A stretch of DNA of 37,545 bases from Rachicladosporium sp. CCFEE 5018 (GCA_002077045.2 KZ111168.1:1-37545), one strand, 5' to 3'. Shown: positions 1 through 11,034, counted from the stretch's first letter. Program-made: numbers and translations. The notes: generated from the letters alone by a model not told the origin.

Positions 1-2346
1 GAGCAATCGTCTTTTCGGTCTGGCGACGCTGCCAGCATATCCATGGCATCCTCGTCATCATCTGAGTACGGCACGAGAGGTCGAGCCGGGCTAGCACCGT
101 TGGGCATGTTGATTCGAGTGTTCGCAGCTGTGGGGAGGCCGTTCTCATCGTCGTCATCAGCATCGGGGTCATCGTCGTTAGCGAAGTACGCCTCCTCGTC
201 AGCATCGACTTCCTTCAGACCAGAAGCGAAACGGTGGAAGCCGTTCGTCAGTCGTTGTGGAGTGCCCTCGATAGTGGAAACCGAGTCATCGATGCCATTC
301 GTCAGGAGACCTTCCTGGATGTTATCATATTTCTGTATCAGACCCTTGAAGACTGGTACAAACTCCAGGCCTGCGAGGCGCTCGCGATAATGCTCCACGA
401 TATGAACGACTAGCTGCTTCACGTGAGAGCGGACGAACTCGAACAGCTCCAAACAAGCAGAGTTGAGGAGATTGTCACGCGGCATCGTCTCGTAGACAAT
501 GTCTAGTACCGAGTTGAAAAGTCGATGGGCGATCATTTGCCGATTGTGAAATTCGTCTTGCAGGCCGATCGTGATTCGGAACCACTTCAGCGCTGTGAGT
601 TTGATGTACTTCTGCGGGCACTCAAGTAATCTCGCTACACTCTCGTGAAGGTGCTGCTCAATGATGAAGGCCCTCGCCTTGTAGTTGTGTTGTCGCATGA
701 AGAAGCACAGGATCTCGACCAAGTGAGTGTACAAGCTCGTCTCGTGGACTGACATGCCGGCCATCGACTGTCGGAATTGCAATTCTCTTAGTGGCTGGAA
801 GAGGCGCATTGCTGCATTCTCGTAGAATCTGTTGATGAAAGCATCGGTTTGCGGAGGTACCGTGTTATGAGGACCAGCTCCTCGTTGCTTCGCCACAAAG
901 CCTCCGCTCTGTGTGCGATTGATATCCATGGGCTGTTGGTTCGTCGCCGGATCGAGCAGCACTTTGATAGCGTCAGCCATCTGACTCTTCACGCCTAGAT
1001 CTGTTTCTATCAATAGCAACTCGATCAGAGTATCTGTTAGTGGCGTCTTGTCCTCTCTGCTGGCGTTGAAGATCTGCCCTCGCACGATATGCGGGTCGTG
1101 ATCGATTAGTGAGACTAAAATGTCTGTTCCTGCCACTCTCACTGCCGCATCGTGATGTTTCAGCGCGAACTCTACAACCTGCCACAGTCCATGTCCAATG
1201 AATTGATGATACAGCTGCGCTCTCGACTGAGCCTGTATTGTCTTGCTCACCGAGCAACAGTCTTTGATGAACAGCACTGCTTCCTTCTTTCTTCGTTGGC
1301 TGGGCTCTGCGGGATTGAATATACTGAAAAGCTCGCCTAGAAATTCTTCCGTCCGAATCAGAAAGTTGATGATGTCGACTTGATTGTAGAATATAAGTGA
1401 ATTGAGCACAGAGAAAGTAGGATCGTCCAGTATTCGTGCCAGCACGACGTCTTTGAGATATGTAAGTCGGTAGGTGCAGTGTATTCGTCTTCGCACGTCC
1501 TCGTCTTTGATCTCGACGACTTGCTTGAACTTTGTCGGGTCTGAGAGGTATTGTCGGTGGTTCGCACGATGTGAGGGGAAGTCAGGGTCGTCTGTTTCAA
1601 AGATTAGCACAAAGTCGCGCGCATACTCGCCTTCCGCGCATTTACTTACACTCGAGCGCGCCCACCACCCCCATGATCGCCTGGTCCGTTACAACGAACT
1701 CGATGATCGACGAATCGTTTAGCAATATCAGGTGCTTCATGATCGTGCATAAACGATGCAGATCCGATAGACTCTCCAGATCCTCTGCCATCTCGACCAG
1801 CGGCGCCAGCTTGAGAATATACTGCTGCTCCGGGCTAAGAATGAATTTGATGAGTGCCTCCCGCCCATGTGGCGTCGCGCTCGCTTGTCGCACAATGTTC
1901 TCCACGTCCTCCAACCTCCCCAACGCCGGCTCCGGCAGACTCAATATATGCCCAGAATCCAGCAGATCGTCCGACAGATCACCATCCGGCGCAAAGGCAG
2001 CAAGTCGTGTCTGAATATCAGAGACAAACTCCCATATAGCCGAACACCCCTCGGCCTCCTGAAAGCTCAACGCCATGTCCACGCCATTGCTCTCAGTCCA
2101 CACGATCAGTGTGTCCTGCTGTTTCTGGTAGCCGTCGTCTTTCGTGATCTTCGTCTCCAGCAGCATGCGCTCTGGCTCATCTTCGCTGAGTACAACGACA
2201 TGCGCCTCGGGGTTCTCGGTGGGAGATTGCGGCTGTAGTTGCCCTGAGCAGAAGCCTGTGCCGCGGTCGTACCAGTCGTTGTTCTTGAGTTCGTAGACTT
2301 TGACGCGCTTGCGCTCCTGGGACATGGGCGAGGGGGGCACGGCCAT
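1..2346 (-). CDS. psy2: Protein phosphatase 4 regulatory subunit 3 (Psy2/SMEK family), 3' end cut by window
   Basis: Regulatory subunit of the PP4 phosphatase complex, which in this family directs PP4 to substrates in DNA-damage and nutrient responses. Two exons are visible: 2346-1650 and 1591 to beyond the left edge. The 58-nt intron (1592-1649) has a GTAAGT donor, a CTAAT branch site and an ACAG acceptor; splicing restores the family-typical run ALEYDDPDFPSHRANHRQYL. The N-terminus (about residues 14-115) is an EVH1/PH-like domain starting KVYELKNNDWYDRGTGFC, followed by the helical-repeat SMEK domain (FYNQVDIINFL, then FMRQHNYKARAFI). An acidic Asp-rich stretch lies near 130-190, as expected in the C-terminal tail. 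I chose ATG 2346 because it has A at -3 and G at +4; ATG 2325 is the alternative. About 762 residues are visible. It is divergently arranged with the Ras-like gene. Confidence 0.93.
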
Positions 2347-3217
2347 GCTCCGTCGGTCAGCGCGGTGGGTGGCCCCGGCTGCCGCGGGCGCGTCGGGGTG
2401 ATGTTGACCAGCGTGGCCGGGGTTGAAGGTGTATATGGCAGCGTGAGTCAATCGCGCTGCAGCTCACTGTCGCTGTTCAGTCGCGCTGCCGATGCCGCCC
2501 TGCAGAAGCGCCGTTGAGGCTGACGGCGCGAGAAGATATGCGCTCGCGCCGTGATAGGCGCGTACTGTCAGTATGAAAGGCGGTGTGAATAGTAGTGCCG
2601 GGGATAGCGGCGGAGCGGAGCGCGTAGGGGTATGTGCAGTGCGGGAGGGGATGGTGTCGATATGGTGGTATGGCGTCACTGGTTGATCAGTTGTCGCTAG
2701 GTCGCGTGTGCTGCAGACCCGTAAAGTCGCCGCAAAACGGCAAGCACGTCCAGGGGCCCAAGCGTCACTTCCCCGGGATGGCGCAATGCGCCTTCCGCCT
2801 TTGACGAGGTTTGATTGACAAGGCTGGCGATGAATGCTTGATGACTACACACGATTTTGAGCTTCTTCACTCGTCGCTGACGAAGTACGGACTGTGCTTT
2901 TACTGAGGGCGACCTTGACATGACTGCAGTGCCCTGCGTGAGGCTCACAACCGGCGAACGTCATGCAGGTGGCGAGCATCGGGTCTGTCTGCCCGATTTA
3001 GCATTGCGGGGAATTCTCGGACGAACTCAGTGAGCATGTGCAATTGAGGCTATCCTGGCCTACAGTATACCACTCTCTTCTACAGCTATCAACGATACTG
3101 CTCTGGCCTCGATCATGGCGATTCAAGTCTCGTTTGGACGAAGCAATGTCAAGTAGCGTCTAGACAAAATCCCACCAGTCCAGCGAGATCATGGCCCTCT
3201 GAGGTGAAAGACTCATA
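2347..3217. other. Intergenic region between divergent psy2 and Ras-like gene
   Basis: About 870 bases hold the upstream regions of two divergent genes. Open frames here (for example 2464-2679 and 2697-2948, minus) have no coding-like codon bias and no recognisable domain. I see no TATA box, repeat or RNA gene. Confidence 0.5.
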
Positions 3218-4195
3218 ATGTCCGAACCAAGGTCGTCCAGATTGCCGGTCAATCACCTACTCGTGGTAGGCGGCAGCCGTGGGACCGGAAAGACTTGCCT
3301 AGTAAAACAAGTATGACAATTTGGCTGTCTAAGTAAGCTTGAGTGCTGAACTGCAGCATAGTTCTTTCATTCTCACTACTGCTTCGACGAGTATGACCCT
3401 ACGCTGGAAGACTCCTGGCGCAAGCAGGTCTCCATCGATGAGTCAGTCTGTCTCGTCGAAGTGCTTGACATGGCGGGCCAGGAGGAGTATATAGCCATGC
3501 GGACGCGGAACATTCAGGATAGCGACGGCATCATAATTGTCTACAGCATTACATCTCGACAATCTTTCGAGGAGGCCAGGACTTTCTACAATCAGATCCT
3601 CCACGTGAGAGAGGAAGTTGCTCGAGACTCTGAAGTGTTTCCGCTATGTCTTGTAGGAACCAAAGCAGAGCTTCATGGGGAACGGCAGGTGACCATTGAA
3701 GAAGGTATCGCGCTGGCGAAGGAATGGTGCTGTGAACATTTTGAAGCATCGGCCAAAAGCCGTACCAACGTGGACAAATGTTTCGAAGGCCTGGTCCGTG
3801 AAATTCGAAGGCGACGCGCATTCAACGCAACCCGGGACTCGACTCAGTCTCGCAGTATCTCACTACCGGGTCGGTCGCTGCGCCGCCAAACCCTTACTTC
3901 CTCGATCGCAGCGAGCCCGTTCAACGGGGTTGAAGTAGTAAACAGGAGCCCACCGACCATGAGGTCGTCTTCGCCTGCAGCACCGACCTCAAAAGGTTCA
4001 CGACTGCCAGGTTCAGTCATCCAGGTTCACAGCAGCCAGATTGACACCCGCGACACCCATGAGCGGCGACAGAACTCCCCCATGGCTACAGTATCTCGCA
4101 GACGAACAGTAAGCTGGCAAGACACTGTTTCTAACGCGCGTGGTACCAGTGCGTCTCGGTCTTGGAGGTTCTGGAAGTCCAGACATCAGCCCTAA
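3218..4195 (+). CDS. Atypical Ras-like small GTPase without CaaX box
   Basis: Ras-superfamily GTPase of 308 residues in two exons, 3218-3310 and 3362-4195. The 51-nt intron (3311-3361, GTATGA...CATAG) splits the G domain just after the P-loop. The P-loop is GSRGTGKT (residues 19-26); switch I is DEYDPTLEDSW, nearly identical to Ras; switch II is LDMAGQEEY, retaining the Gln61 equivalent (Q71); G5 is EASAK (159-163). Two positions are unusual: the Ras Gly12 equivalent is Arg21, and the guanine-specificity motif reads T-K-A-E (131-134) rather than N-K-x-D. The C-terminal 125 residues are Ser/Arg-rich and apparently disordered. The protein ends FWKSRHQP with no CaaX prenylation motif, so membrane attachment, if any, would need another mechanism. 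The fold is certain; pathway and nucleotide state are unknown. Confidence 0.88.
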
Positions 4196-4649
4196 GCAGA
4201 GGTTGGAACGCCTGGCTCTGGGGACTAGTGAGGGAAGTATTTTAGGTAGGATTTACCGATTACTACGCTACATCTTGGGCAGTTTCGCGAGGCACAATGC
4301 GAACCATTCGAGCCGTACAACCAGATTTTGACAGGTCGGTCCGTCTTTGAGTATGTGTAAACCTGCAGGAGATGGATCGGGATGGGGCTAAGCTGAGAAC
4401 AACATTCCAGCATAGTTTCAAATCATGGCTTATGAGCAAGTGATATCGATACTCCACTGTCCACGGCCGTCACTTCATAATACGGGCCCTCCGAAATACA
4501 GGAGTAATGAGTGTCATAAGCTATTCCTCAGCTCCGGCGTACCACCCGACATAGCTAAGCTGGATGCCTTTCAGTCCATCGCCCGTTCGCCAGGCCCCGC
4601 GATCATCGACCCAATGACCCCAGTCATTGCTCACAATTCTTCCATCCCC
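4196..4649. other. Intergenic region, convergent 3' ends
   Basis: About 450 bases between the stops of the Ras-like gene (+) and the small secreted protein gene (-). Plus-strand open frames running from here through 5031 are antisense to the secreted-protein gene and are not supported. I see nothing else. Confidence 0.4.
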
Positions 4650-5200
4650 TCACCCTCTCTCAACAAATCTATACCTCACGCCCTCCCTCCCGCGTCTTCT
4701 AATCCTCCTCAACTTCTCCAAACCCTCCCCATCACCCCTCTCCTCCACCTCTCCAGCTCTCTTCCCAATAAACCCCTCAACACCCTTACTCCTCAGCAAC
4801 CTCGCCGCGAAGTCGTTCAACTTCGCCAGTAGAACGCGGTCGCTCCTCTTTTGGCCTCCAGCTCTCCTCTCGTGGATCGCCCGTGTGAGCGAATCGGTAG
4901 TAGCGGCGAAAGGCGGATCGGCACTGGTGCGTCGGCGGTGGAGGTGGGAGTGTAAGGCTTGGTGTTGGTGGGAGTGGTCGGGCCAGGAGGGCGTGGCGTG
5001 GCGGAGGTGGTGGGCGTGGATGGAAGCCTAGAGGGAATGGGTCAGTGTGAGTGGGGAGACGTAAGGGTGGACGGGCCATGTACTTCGGTCTCACCCTTCG
5101 CCCAGCGACGTTCGACTTCCTCGAAAGTTGGGACCGGTGTTGAGGATGCTAAGAGCACTAGGGTGGCGAGGAAGGTGAGGAGGGTGGCGATGGACGGCAT
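4650..5200 (-). CDS. Small secreted protein, unknown function
   Basis: I do not recognise the family. Exon 1 (5200-5084) encodes 39 residues beginning with a clear signal peptide (MPSIATLLTFLATLVLLASS, then TPVPTFEE). Exon 2 (5027-4650) encodes 125 residues, giving 164 in total. The 56-nt intron (5028-5083) has a GTACAT donor, a CACTGAC branch site and a CTCTAG acceptor. I chose this donor because the frame it opens has C at nearly every third position in the first half of exon 2 and runs furthest. A GTGAGA donor 11 nt upstream (5094) would instead open a Pro-rich 115-residue product ending at 4786. The mature part is His/Arg-rich with no Cys, has a charged helical C-terminal half (LLAKLNDFAARLL), and carries dibasic sites. 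Extracellular location is inferred from the signal peptide. Confidence 0.6.
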
Positions 5201-5883
5201 CTTCGAAATGCAAGAATCTTACTGACGATCTGCGATGTCACTTTCGAACAATCCAAATGATCAAGAGTCAGCCCCGGTGTTGAAGGTGCGAAGATGCCAC
5301 AGCAAGGTCAACTCAGCAGTGCTCTCCTTGATGCTCTCGTGGAATTTTCTTTTAAAAAAGGGGAGAGAACGATATGAAGTGAAACCTGATATACTATCCC
5401 TTGACAGCTCTGTCGCACGAACATCCGCCTTTGTTGGCATGAGCAAGCCAGCCATCCGTCGAGGTGGACTGCAAGGCCCCGCTGGCGTTGCCAAATCGAT
5501 ACGTCTGATTCTTGCGAGACGCGTCATGCGATGTGGTCGAGAATGTGCAGAGGTGTGGGAGTGTGTGCAGTTGAAGTGCTCGCATGCCAGCATTCCAGTG
5601 AAATTAAGCAAGGTTGATGTACGTCCAACATTCTTAGGCACACCCCTTTCGGCGTTGACTCGACTCTTGATTCTTGAGATTCAGTAGCGACTGTGAAAGC
5701 ATAGCAGTAAGAGTAATACTTTCGTTAGGTCTACAGACCTATGATGCTGTGTAGTTGGGGTATCTCCTAATGGTCTCCTTGATGCGCCACCAGTCTCTGG
5801 CTGCTCGCCACCTGCCCAATATGCTATGCTGTCATGATCCCGTGAATCACCACCAATGAATATCATCCCGCAGAGCCCAGCTC
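5201..5883. other. Intergenic region, no supported gene
   Basis: About 680 bases upstream of the secreted-protein gene and downstream of the coiled-coil gene. The open frames (5235-5687 plus; 5261-5641 minus, which begins at GTG rather than ATG) lack codon bias and recognisable domains. A short A-rich run lies near 5350. Confidence 0.45.
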
Positions 5884-7335
5884 TTACGATGGTCGTCTGA
5901 TCCCTCCGAACCCGCCCAGCGAGCCGAAGGGTGCGCCGAAGTTGCTGCTCGCCTTCTTCCTCAACTTGATACCGCCTTGATCGAACTTACGATGAGTGTC
6001 AGCTTCCATCTCCTCGTCGTGCGAAGACTGTCGTGGATGTGGTAGGCCAGACTGTGGCGAGAGCGTCGTAGAAGCGAATTTAGAGTTGGCGTTGCTTGCG
6101 CCAGATTGATCGTTCGGGTTAGCTGTTGCCGCGGGTGCGGGAGGCTTCTCCATCCTGCTATGCTGCTGTTAGCCCCTGTAGTCAGATCGAACAAGCGCTC
6201 GTACTCACGAGTCGTTCGGCGCTCTCGAGCTCCTGCTCCCAGATGTCTCCACCGGCGTCGCAGTCCCAGGCGTAGGTTGCGCAAAGATCATGGGCCTGCT
6301 CTCCTCTGACTCTGGCGATTGTGCTATATGCTCCAGTCTACGTCGCAAAGCCTCCTCGGTGAAGTTGTGCTCGCCTGGCTTGTTGGGCAGCTCGGGCATG
6401 TTCAGTGGTCCCGTTAATTCCACGTCTTGCTCCTCGTCCCGACTTCTTACCAAGAAGGCATTGATGTGTGTGTTGTTGCGTGTGGGCGTGTCTTCGATGT
6501 CATCTCCCAGGGTCTCCTTTGGCGGTGGAGTCGGTGGTCGTGGAGGTGCTTTAAGAGGCGTATGGCCTGCGAGCACGCGGTGCTCGGAGGGGATGGGGGA
6601 GAGTTTGTCGATCGAGGATCTTGGGGAGCCTGGAATTTCCTCTACAATGAGCGACCCATTCTCGCTGAACGCTACCACTGAGTTGTGTCGTAATCGCTCA
6701 TTGCTGGGTGCCGCAATGCGAGGGACGTCAATCGACTCAGGCGCTCCACGTCGACGCTTGGAGAAGGGCTCGCAGTTCTCGTCCTCCGCAATCGTCGGCA
6801 GGCCTTGCCCAATGTTCAGGCTACGCGATTGTGGCGAGACAATATCTGTGCCGCTGGTGGGTGAAAGTATTGGGGACTTTGCTGGGCTGCTTGGTTGTTA
6901 GCCATATCCGCGTCACTCCGACTGTAGGATGGCCGACCTGTGACCATTATTCACACTCAGCAAGCGCTCCAAGCTAGAGATGCGCTGCTGCATGCTTTCC
7001 CTCTCGCACAGCCATGCCTCCCGCTCAGCAGCAAAAGCTAGGTGAAGCTGATGCAATGCCCGAGCCTGCTTGTCCACTACCGTCTGGAGAGAGGGGCTTG
7101 GAGTGAACGATTTCCCGAAGCTACCCATGTTGAAAGTTGTGTTGGAAAAGCCAATGTCGTCCTCGAGGTTATTGTTCAGGGCCGTGGAAGGGGCGAGAGA
7201 ATCATTTGGCGTCTTCTCGAATGCCAATGGCGGTGACTTTGGCTGCGATCGTTCTGGTAGCGCCGATGGGGAGAGGACAGGCGGTGAAGTGAGCGACGCC
7301 GACTTCGATTGAATGCCAGTCTCCGTCTCTGCCAT
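5884..7335 (-). CDS. Unrecognised fungal protein with short coiled coil
   Basis: I do not recognise the family. Three exons are proposed: 7335-6938, 6886-6209 and 6154-5884, encoding 448 residues. Intron 2 (6155-6208, GTGAGT...AGCAG) is well defined. Intron 1 (6887-6937) uses a weaker GTCGGC donor with a GCTAAC branch site and was chosen because it alone restores the frame. The protein is largely Ser/Pro-rich and probably disordered. Around residues 90-130 a helical segment (QARALHQLHLAFAAEREAW, then MQQRISSLERLL) looks like a coiled coil. A basic patch KRRR follows near residue 175, a Pro-rich stretch (PPRPPTPPPK) near residue 230, and the C-terminus is Gly-rich (FGSLGGFGGIRRPS). The basic patch could be a nuclear localisation signal, but that is speculative. 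The first ATG in frame is 7335. Confidence 0.68.
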
Positions 7336-8137
7336 GTTTGCGCGCAATATGTTCTCCGGGCAATGCAGTCAAGGTCCGAGTCTCAAAGGGTCACGGTGCA
7401 GGAACGCACGTGTCAAGCGTAGATGAGAGATATATTGCTTGCGTTCAGCCGCCTCGGCAGGAACAAGTCAAACTGAAGTATGGTGTGCACAATTTCAGTC
7501 CAGCATTTACTGCAAGCGAAAGGAGACACGACGTACTCCGACCATCATCAAGGAATCCCACATCCTGCAGCAGGCGAACGATGAGACGGCCAACCCTGAC
7601 GACACATGCCTTTCGCCGGCCGTGATGCGGCCGTGAGCCCGTTAGCAAGGGGTAGCCTGTCTGCATAGCGCTCCGGTCCGCCGTGCCTGGCGATCGCGGG
7701 CTTCGATAGGGCAGAAGAAAACGCGGGATGGCTGAAACTCGGTGAGACGGCGAAAACGTGGCGGTACTTTGTATTCTCGTGCTGGCACATGCGAGGCGAG
7801 GCGGTGGGGAGTATCAAGGTCGGCCTGCTGGACGGGCGGGTACTGACGGTCGCTGGCGCCTCGCTGATCTGAGCTGCTCTCGTGCGATTACTGTGCGGTG
7901 ATGAGTCGCATCATTCACGGCGGGGGATCGGTGAGATTGTGGACTATGCGGACACTGGGTGCATGGCAGGTGCAACTACCGTGAAGCAGTGGGAATATCT
8001 CTCATTGTCACGTAAGACTTGTTTTTTCGATGACAGCACCGCAGAACAAATGATTCGCATGTACGCAAATTGGACCATGGAAGAGGGTCGCGAAGAGGGT
8101 CGCCTGCAAGTACCGATTTCTCCTAGAGGAGACAGAA
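7336..8137. other. Intergenic region, no supported gene
   Basis: About 800 bases between two minus-strand genes, so it contains the promoter of the coiled-coil gene and the 3' flank of the dehydrogenase. Open frames on both strands lack coding bias. I see no repeat or RNA gene. Confidence 0.45.
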
Positions 8138-9187
8138 CTACTTTTGATTCCTCGAAACCCCAGTAATCGCGCCCAGTGGCCCATCCTTCTCCGTTGCTGC
8201 TCTCAATCTCAGCGCCCCATCTCCATGCTCCAGATCGTCTTCCAGGTCGAAGTTCCTCGACCCTTCTCCTCCCTCGCCGCCAGCACACGCGCATATCGCT
8301 CTCCCTATATCCGTTGTCAGCACTGCCATCCACCGAACAGCTCATCCCCCGCCCCAACTCACCATCCACCCTCTCGTCCCCCACAGCCCTCAGCACAGCC
8401 GCGACGACATCCCCCACCATGCCCACCTTGATACCCCCAGCTTCCAATCTATCGCAAATGTCTCCCGTCATAGGTGTCCTGATGTAAGTCGGCGCAATAA
8501 GATTAACCTGACACCCACCCATCTCCCTCGAACCCCCATTCACCCTAAGCGTCTTCCACAGCCCACGCACACCGAACTTCGACGCGCAGTAATCGGCTGC
8601 CATGGGCAAGCCCGTGTAGCCCGCTAGGCTGGCGATAAGGCACAACTGCGGGGCCGGAGAAGCAGCGAGATGCCAGAAGTAATGCAACGCCAGGGACGTG
8701 GTGAAGTAGACGCCCTTCAAATTGACATCTAGAACGCGAAGATTCGGCTCCACGGGGCTGTCAATGTGGTGCACTTTCTCGAGCTCGGCTTTGAGACTCG
8801 TTGCGCCTAGACCGGCGGACGGGATCACGAGGTTAAGTCGTCCATCTCCCCAAGCGACGGTGTCCTTGAACACTTGCGCTTGCTGGCTCCAGTCCGTGAC
8901 ATCGCACTTGAAGAACTTGGCTTTCTGGCCTTGGGCTGTGAGCTCTTTGGCTAGAGCTTCGCCGAGTGAGGCGTTGAAGTCTATGATCGCAACCAGAGCG
9001 CCGTGGGAGGCGAGAGCGCGGGCGACGCCTTCGCCTATGCCGGAAGCGCCGCCTGGGCGGGTCAGTCAAGCTGCATGGCATGAGGCGCACGGGGAATGTG
9101 CAGACCGGTGATCAGTGCGACACGGTTCTTGAAGACAGCATGGTCGATTGGTCGGCTAAAGTCAATGGAGGGAGAGAGATTGTCCAT
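8138..9187 (-). CDS. Short-chain dehydrogenase/reductase (15-hydroxyprostaglandin dehydrogenase-like)
   Basis: NAD(P)-dependent oxidoreductase of the classical SDR family, 312 residues in three exons: 9187-9106, 9052-8363 and 8304-8138. Intron 1 (9053-9105) interrupts the cofactor motif, and splicing yields TGGASGIGE at residues 27-35. The acidic end of strand 2 (IIDF) suggests a preference for NAD over NADP. The Asn motif is in LDVNLKGVYF, the catalytic Ser in LIASLAGY, and the Tyr/Lys pair in DYCASK. Intron 2 (8305-8362, GTGAGT...CTGAC...ATAG) removes a frame that would otherwise run on; splicing gives GRAICACAGG followed by FDLEDDLEHGDG, matching the usual C-terminus of this subgroup. The substrate is not predictable. 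No other biosynthetic gene is adjacent. Confidence 0.92.
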
Positions 9188-9427
9188 GGTGACAGGTAAG
9201 ATAGGAAGGGAGCAATAGGCTCTGGGCTGCTCGCCTCGTTGGTGTACATACAGAGTTGAAAGACCTACCTGACTATCACCTTAAGAGCACAGAAGCGGTG
9301 AAAAAAGATCCTGACAATCTGCGAGCTCGACATAGCCACGGCAAAGGAGCTTGAAGTGGCACCAAATCCTAGGCACTTTGCAGGCGGGTAGCCGAGGACT
9401 ACAGCCATTTCAAGCGCGCATTCGCAC
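9188..9427. other. Upstream region of the dehydrogenase gene
   Basis: About 240 bases between the dehydrogenase start and the end of the next minus-strand frame. It presumably contains the dehydrogenase promoter. I recognise no motif. Confidence 0.35.
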
Positions 9428-9846
9428 TTAGACGGCGAGATCCTGCCGTGTCCATAGGTCATACGACCAGACGAACTGAGTGAGAAGAGGAGACTTTAAG
9501 CCTGGTCTGAGGAGTTGCGACACAAGTTCGCCCCTCAGCTTGGCGGCGAAGTGCTGGAGGAAGCTACGGCCGAACACTTCTCGATTGCGATTGGCTAGGT
9601 AATCATGCAGGTGTGAGTGTGCAATAAAAGTACCCATCTCTCGACTCGCGGTGCCTTGCGCAGACGACATCTTGGTATCATCACGCGTCCGTCCAACAAA
9701 ACGCCGTTCGCAATGCACTCCCAGATAATCCCTCATCAATCCATACCCACAGCCATAATCGCCCCTCCGAAGAGTCTCCTAATCTCCATCCACTCCACCT
9801 CCCTCGGATAGTCAATCCCCGGAAACAACTTCACCCACTCGTCCAT
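9428..9846 (-). pseudogene. Unrecognised gene or gene remnant with a frame break
   Basis: Two abutting minus-strand frames look coding but do not join directly. The first starts at ATG 9846 (MDEWVKLFPGIDYPREVEW...), and hits TGA near 9739. The second, offset by one frame, continues through MRDYLGVHCERRFVGRTRDD and FIAHSHLHDYLANRNREVFG to a stop at 9428, with C-rich third positions in its second half. Either an indel has broken the gene, or an unusual intron joins them; one option is a GTGGGT donor within GGAIMA and an acceptor before MSSAQGT. Joined length would be about 115-140 residues. I recognise no family. The start lies only 40 nt past the atg3 stop on the same strand, so it could instead be a readthrough or alternative 3' exon. 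Confidence 0.35.
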
Positions 9847-9885
9847 CGCAGCTTGTAATGTTCTTTGATTCACCACCGAGCGTAG

Positions 9886-11034
9886 TCACACGCCCATAGT
9901 GAAGTCATGCTCGATACCCGGCGTCACACTCGCCATGAACTTCAGGAATACGACCAGATACTGATCCACGCGGATAGCCAGCTCGTCTTCCTCGGCGCTC
10001 TTATCGGAGAGCATCTCCCACTCTGCGTCCCCGCCTTCTTTGCCGGTCTTTTGAGGCTCCTTGGCTTTTTGCTTGCCTTTGCCGAGATCTAGGACCGATG
10101 TCTGCTCGACTAGGCCCTCCATGCCGCTGGTGGCGGGTGTCTCACCGTCTCGAATCTTCTTGACGCGGAGTTTCAGGGCAGCGTCCGCTCGGTCTAGCAG
10201 GACTTTCATAACTGAGGCATGGCGGCAGGGGTGGACCGAGGCGGTCTTGATGGACGGTTGGGTGAAGGCGAAGTCTTCCAGTGTGACAGTCTTGTCTTTG
10301 TAGTCGCCAACGATGTCTTCCATCATTGAGAGAGGTGGCAGAGGTGTGTTTGTCGCTGCGTCATAGCCAGAGAGGTAGAGCCGGGGCGTGCGATAGTATG
10401 GCGTGTATGTGATGTAGAGGGTGTATGTGCGGAGGCTACGAGGGTGTTAGTATTGTGATGTACCCAGGATAACGCTCAGTCCGACTCACGCATTGTTAGC
10501 AGACGATGACGAGGTATCTCTTATGATCGCCTCATCGTCGTCCTCATCCTCCATATCCGGGATCTCCTCATCCTCTTCCACTCTCTCCCCGACCACTCCA
10601 GCCTCGTCAACAGTCCTCACATCCTTCATCCTCAACTCAGCACTCTTGCTCATCTCACCTCCCCTCGCACTCCCAGCTTTCAGCCACCCGTCATCCTCAC
10701 CACCGGCATCCACCCCACCAGGGCCGTGCAACATATCCCTTACAATCTGGTCATCCTCTGCTGCACCAGCGAAGTCATCGGTCTTGATCCGCCTTCGACA
10801 GGGCACACCGCGGGTGACGAGGTATTGCTTGCCGGCGGGGAAGTAGGGGACGCGTTTCTCTGGGGTTGCGGCATCGGCCCAGCTCCAGGAGGGGAACTTG
10901 TAGACTAGGAAGTCGCCTGCGAGGACGAACTCTTCGGGAGTGATTTGGCCTGACTGGCGAAAGCTGGAGGTGTGGGAGAGAGGGGCGAAGCGGTCGCGGA
11001 GGGGGTCGATGAAGGTGTGGATGAGGTTCTGCAT
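9886..11034 (-). CDS. atg3: Atg3, E2-like enzyme for Atg8 lipidation
   Basis: Atg3 accepts Atg8 from Atg7 as a thioester and transfers it to phosphatidylethanolamine during autophagosome formation. Two exons, 11034-10490 and 10435-9886, encode 364 residues. The 54-nt intron (10436-10489) has GTGAGT, ACTAAC and CGTAG signals. The N-terminal signature GQITPEEFVLAGDFLVYKFP, then SWADAATPEKRVPY, is typical. It is followed by the acidic, probably disordered flexible region (EEDEEIPDMEDEDDDEA), LYLSGYDAATNTPLPPLSMM, the catalytic Cys252 in SVHPCRHAS, and the conserved terminus FMASVTPGIEHDFTMGV. The E2 core carries a Lys/Glu-rich insertion between the catalytic Cys and the C-terminal helices, as in other filamentous fungi. 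It is divergent from the oxygenase gene. Confidence 0.96.

Noticed and set aside
43..390. Plus-strand Ser-rich open frame of 115 codons
   Set aside because: Antisense to the Asp-rich C-terminal part of the PP4 subunit; Asp codons read backwards give Ser/Val-rich frames.
4425..5031. Two overlapping plus-strand open frames, Pro/Leu-rich
   Set aside because: Antisense to the spliced small secreted protein gene, whose frame has much stronger third-position C bias.
5261..5641. Minus-strand 126-codon open frame
   Set aside because: Opens at GTG, no codon bias, no domain, no splice signals linking it to a neighbour.
8144..8487. Pro/Ser-rich plus-strand frames
   Set aside because: Antisense to exons 2 and 3 of the dehydrogenase.
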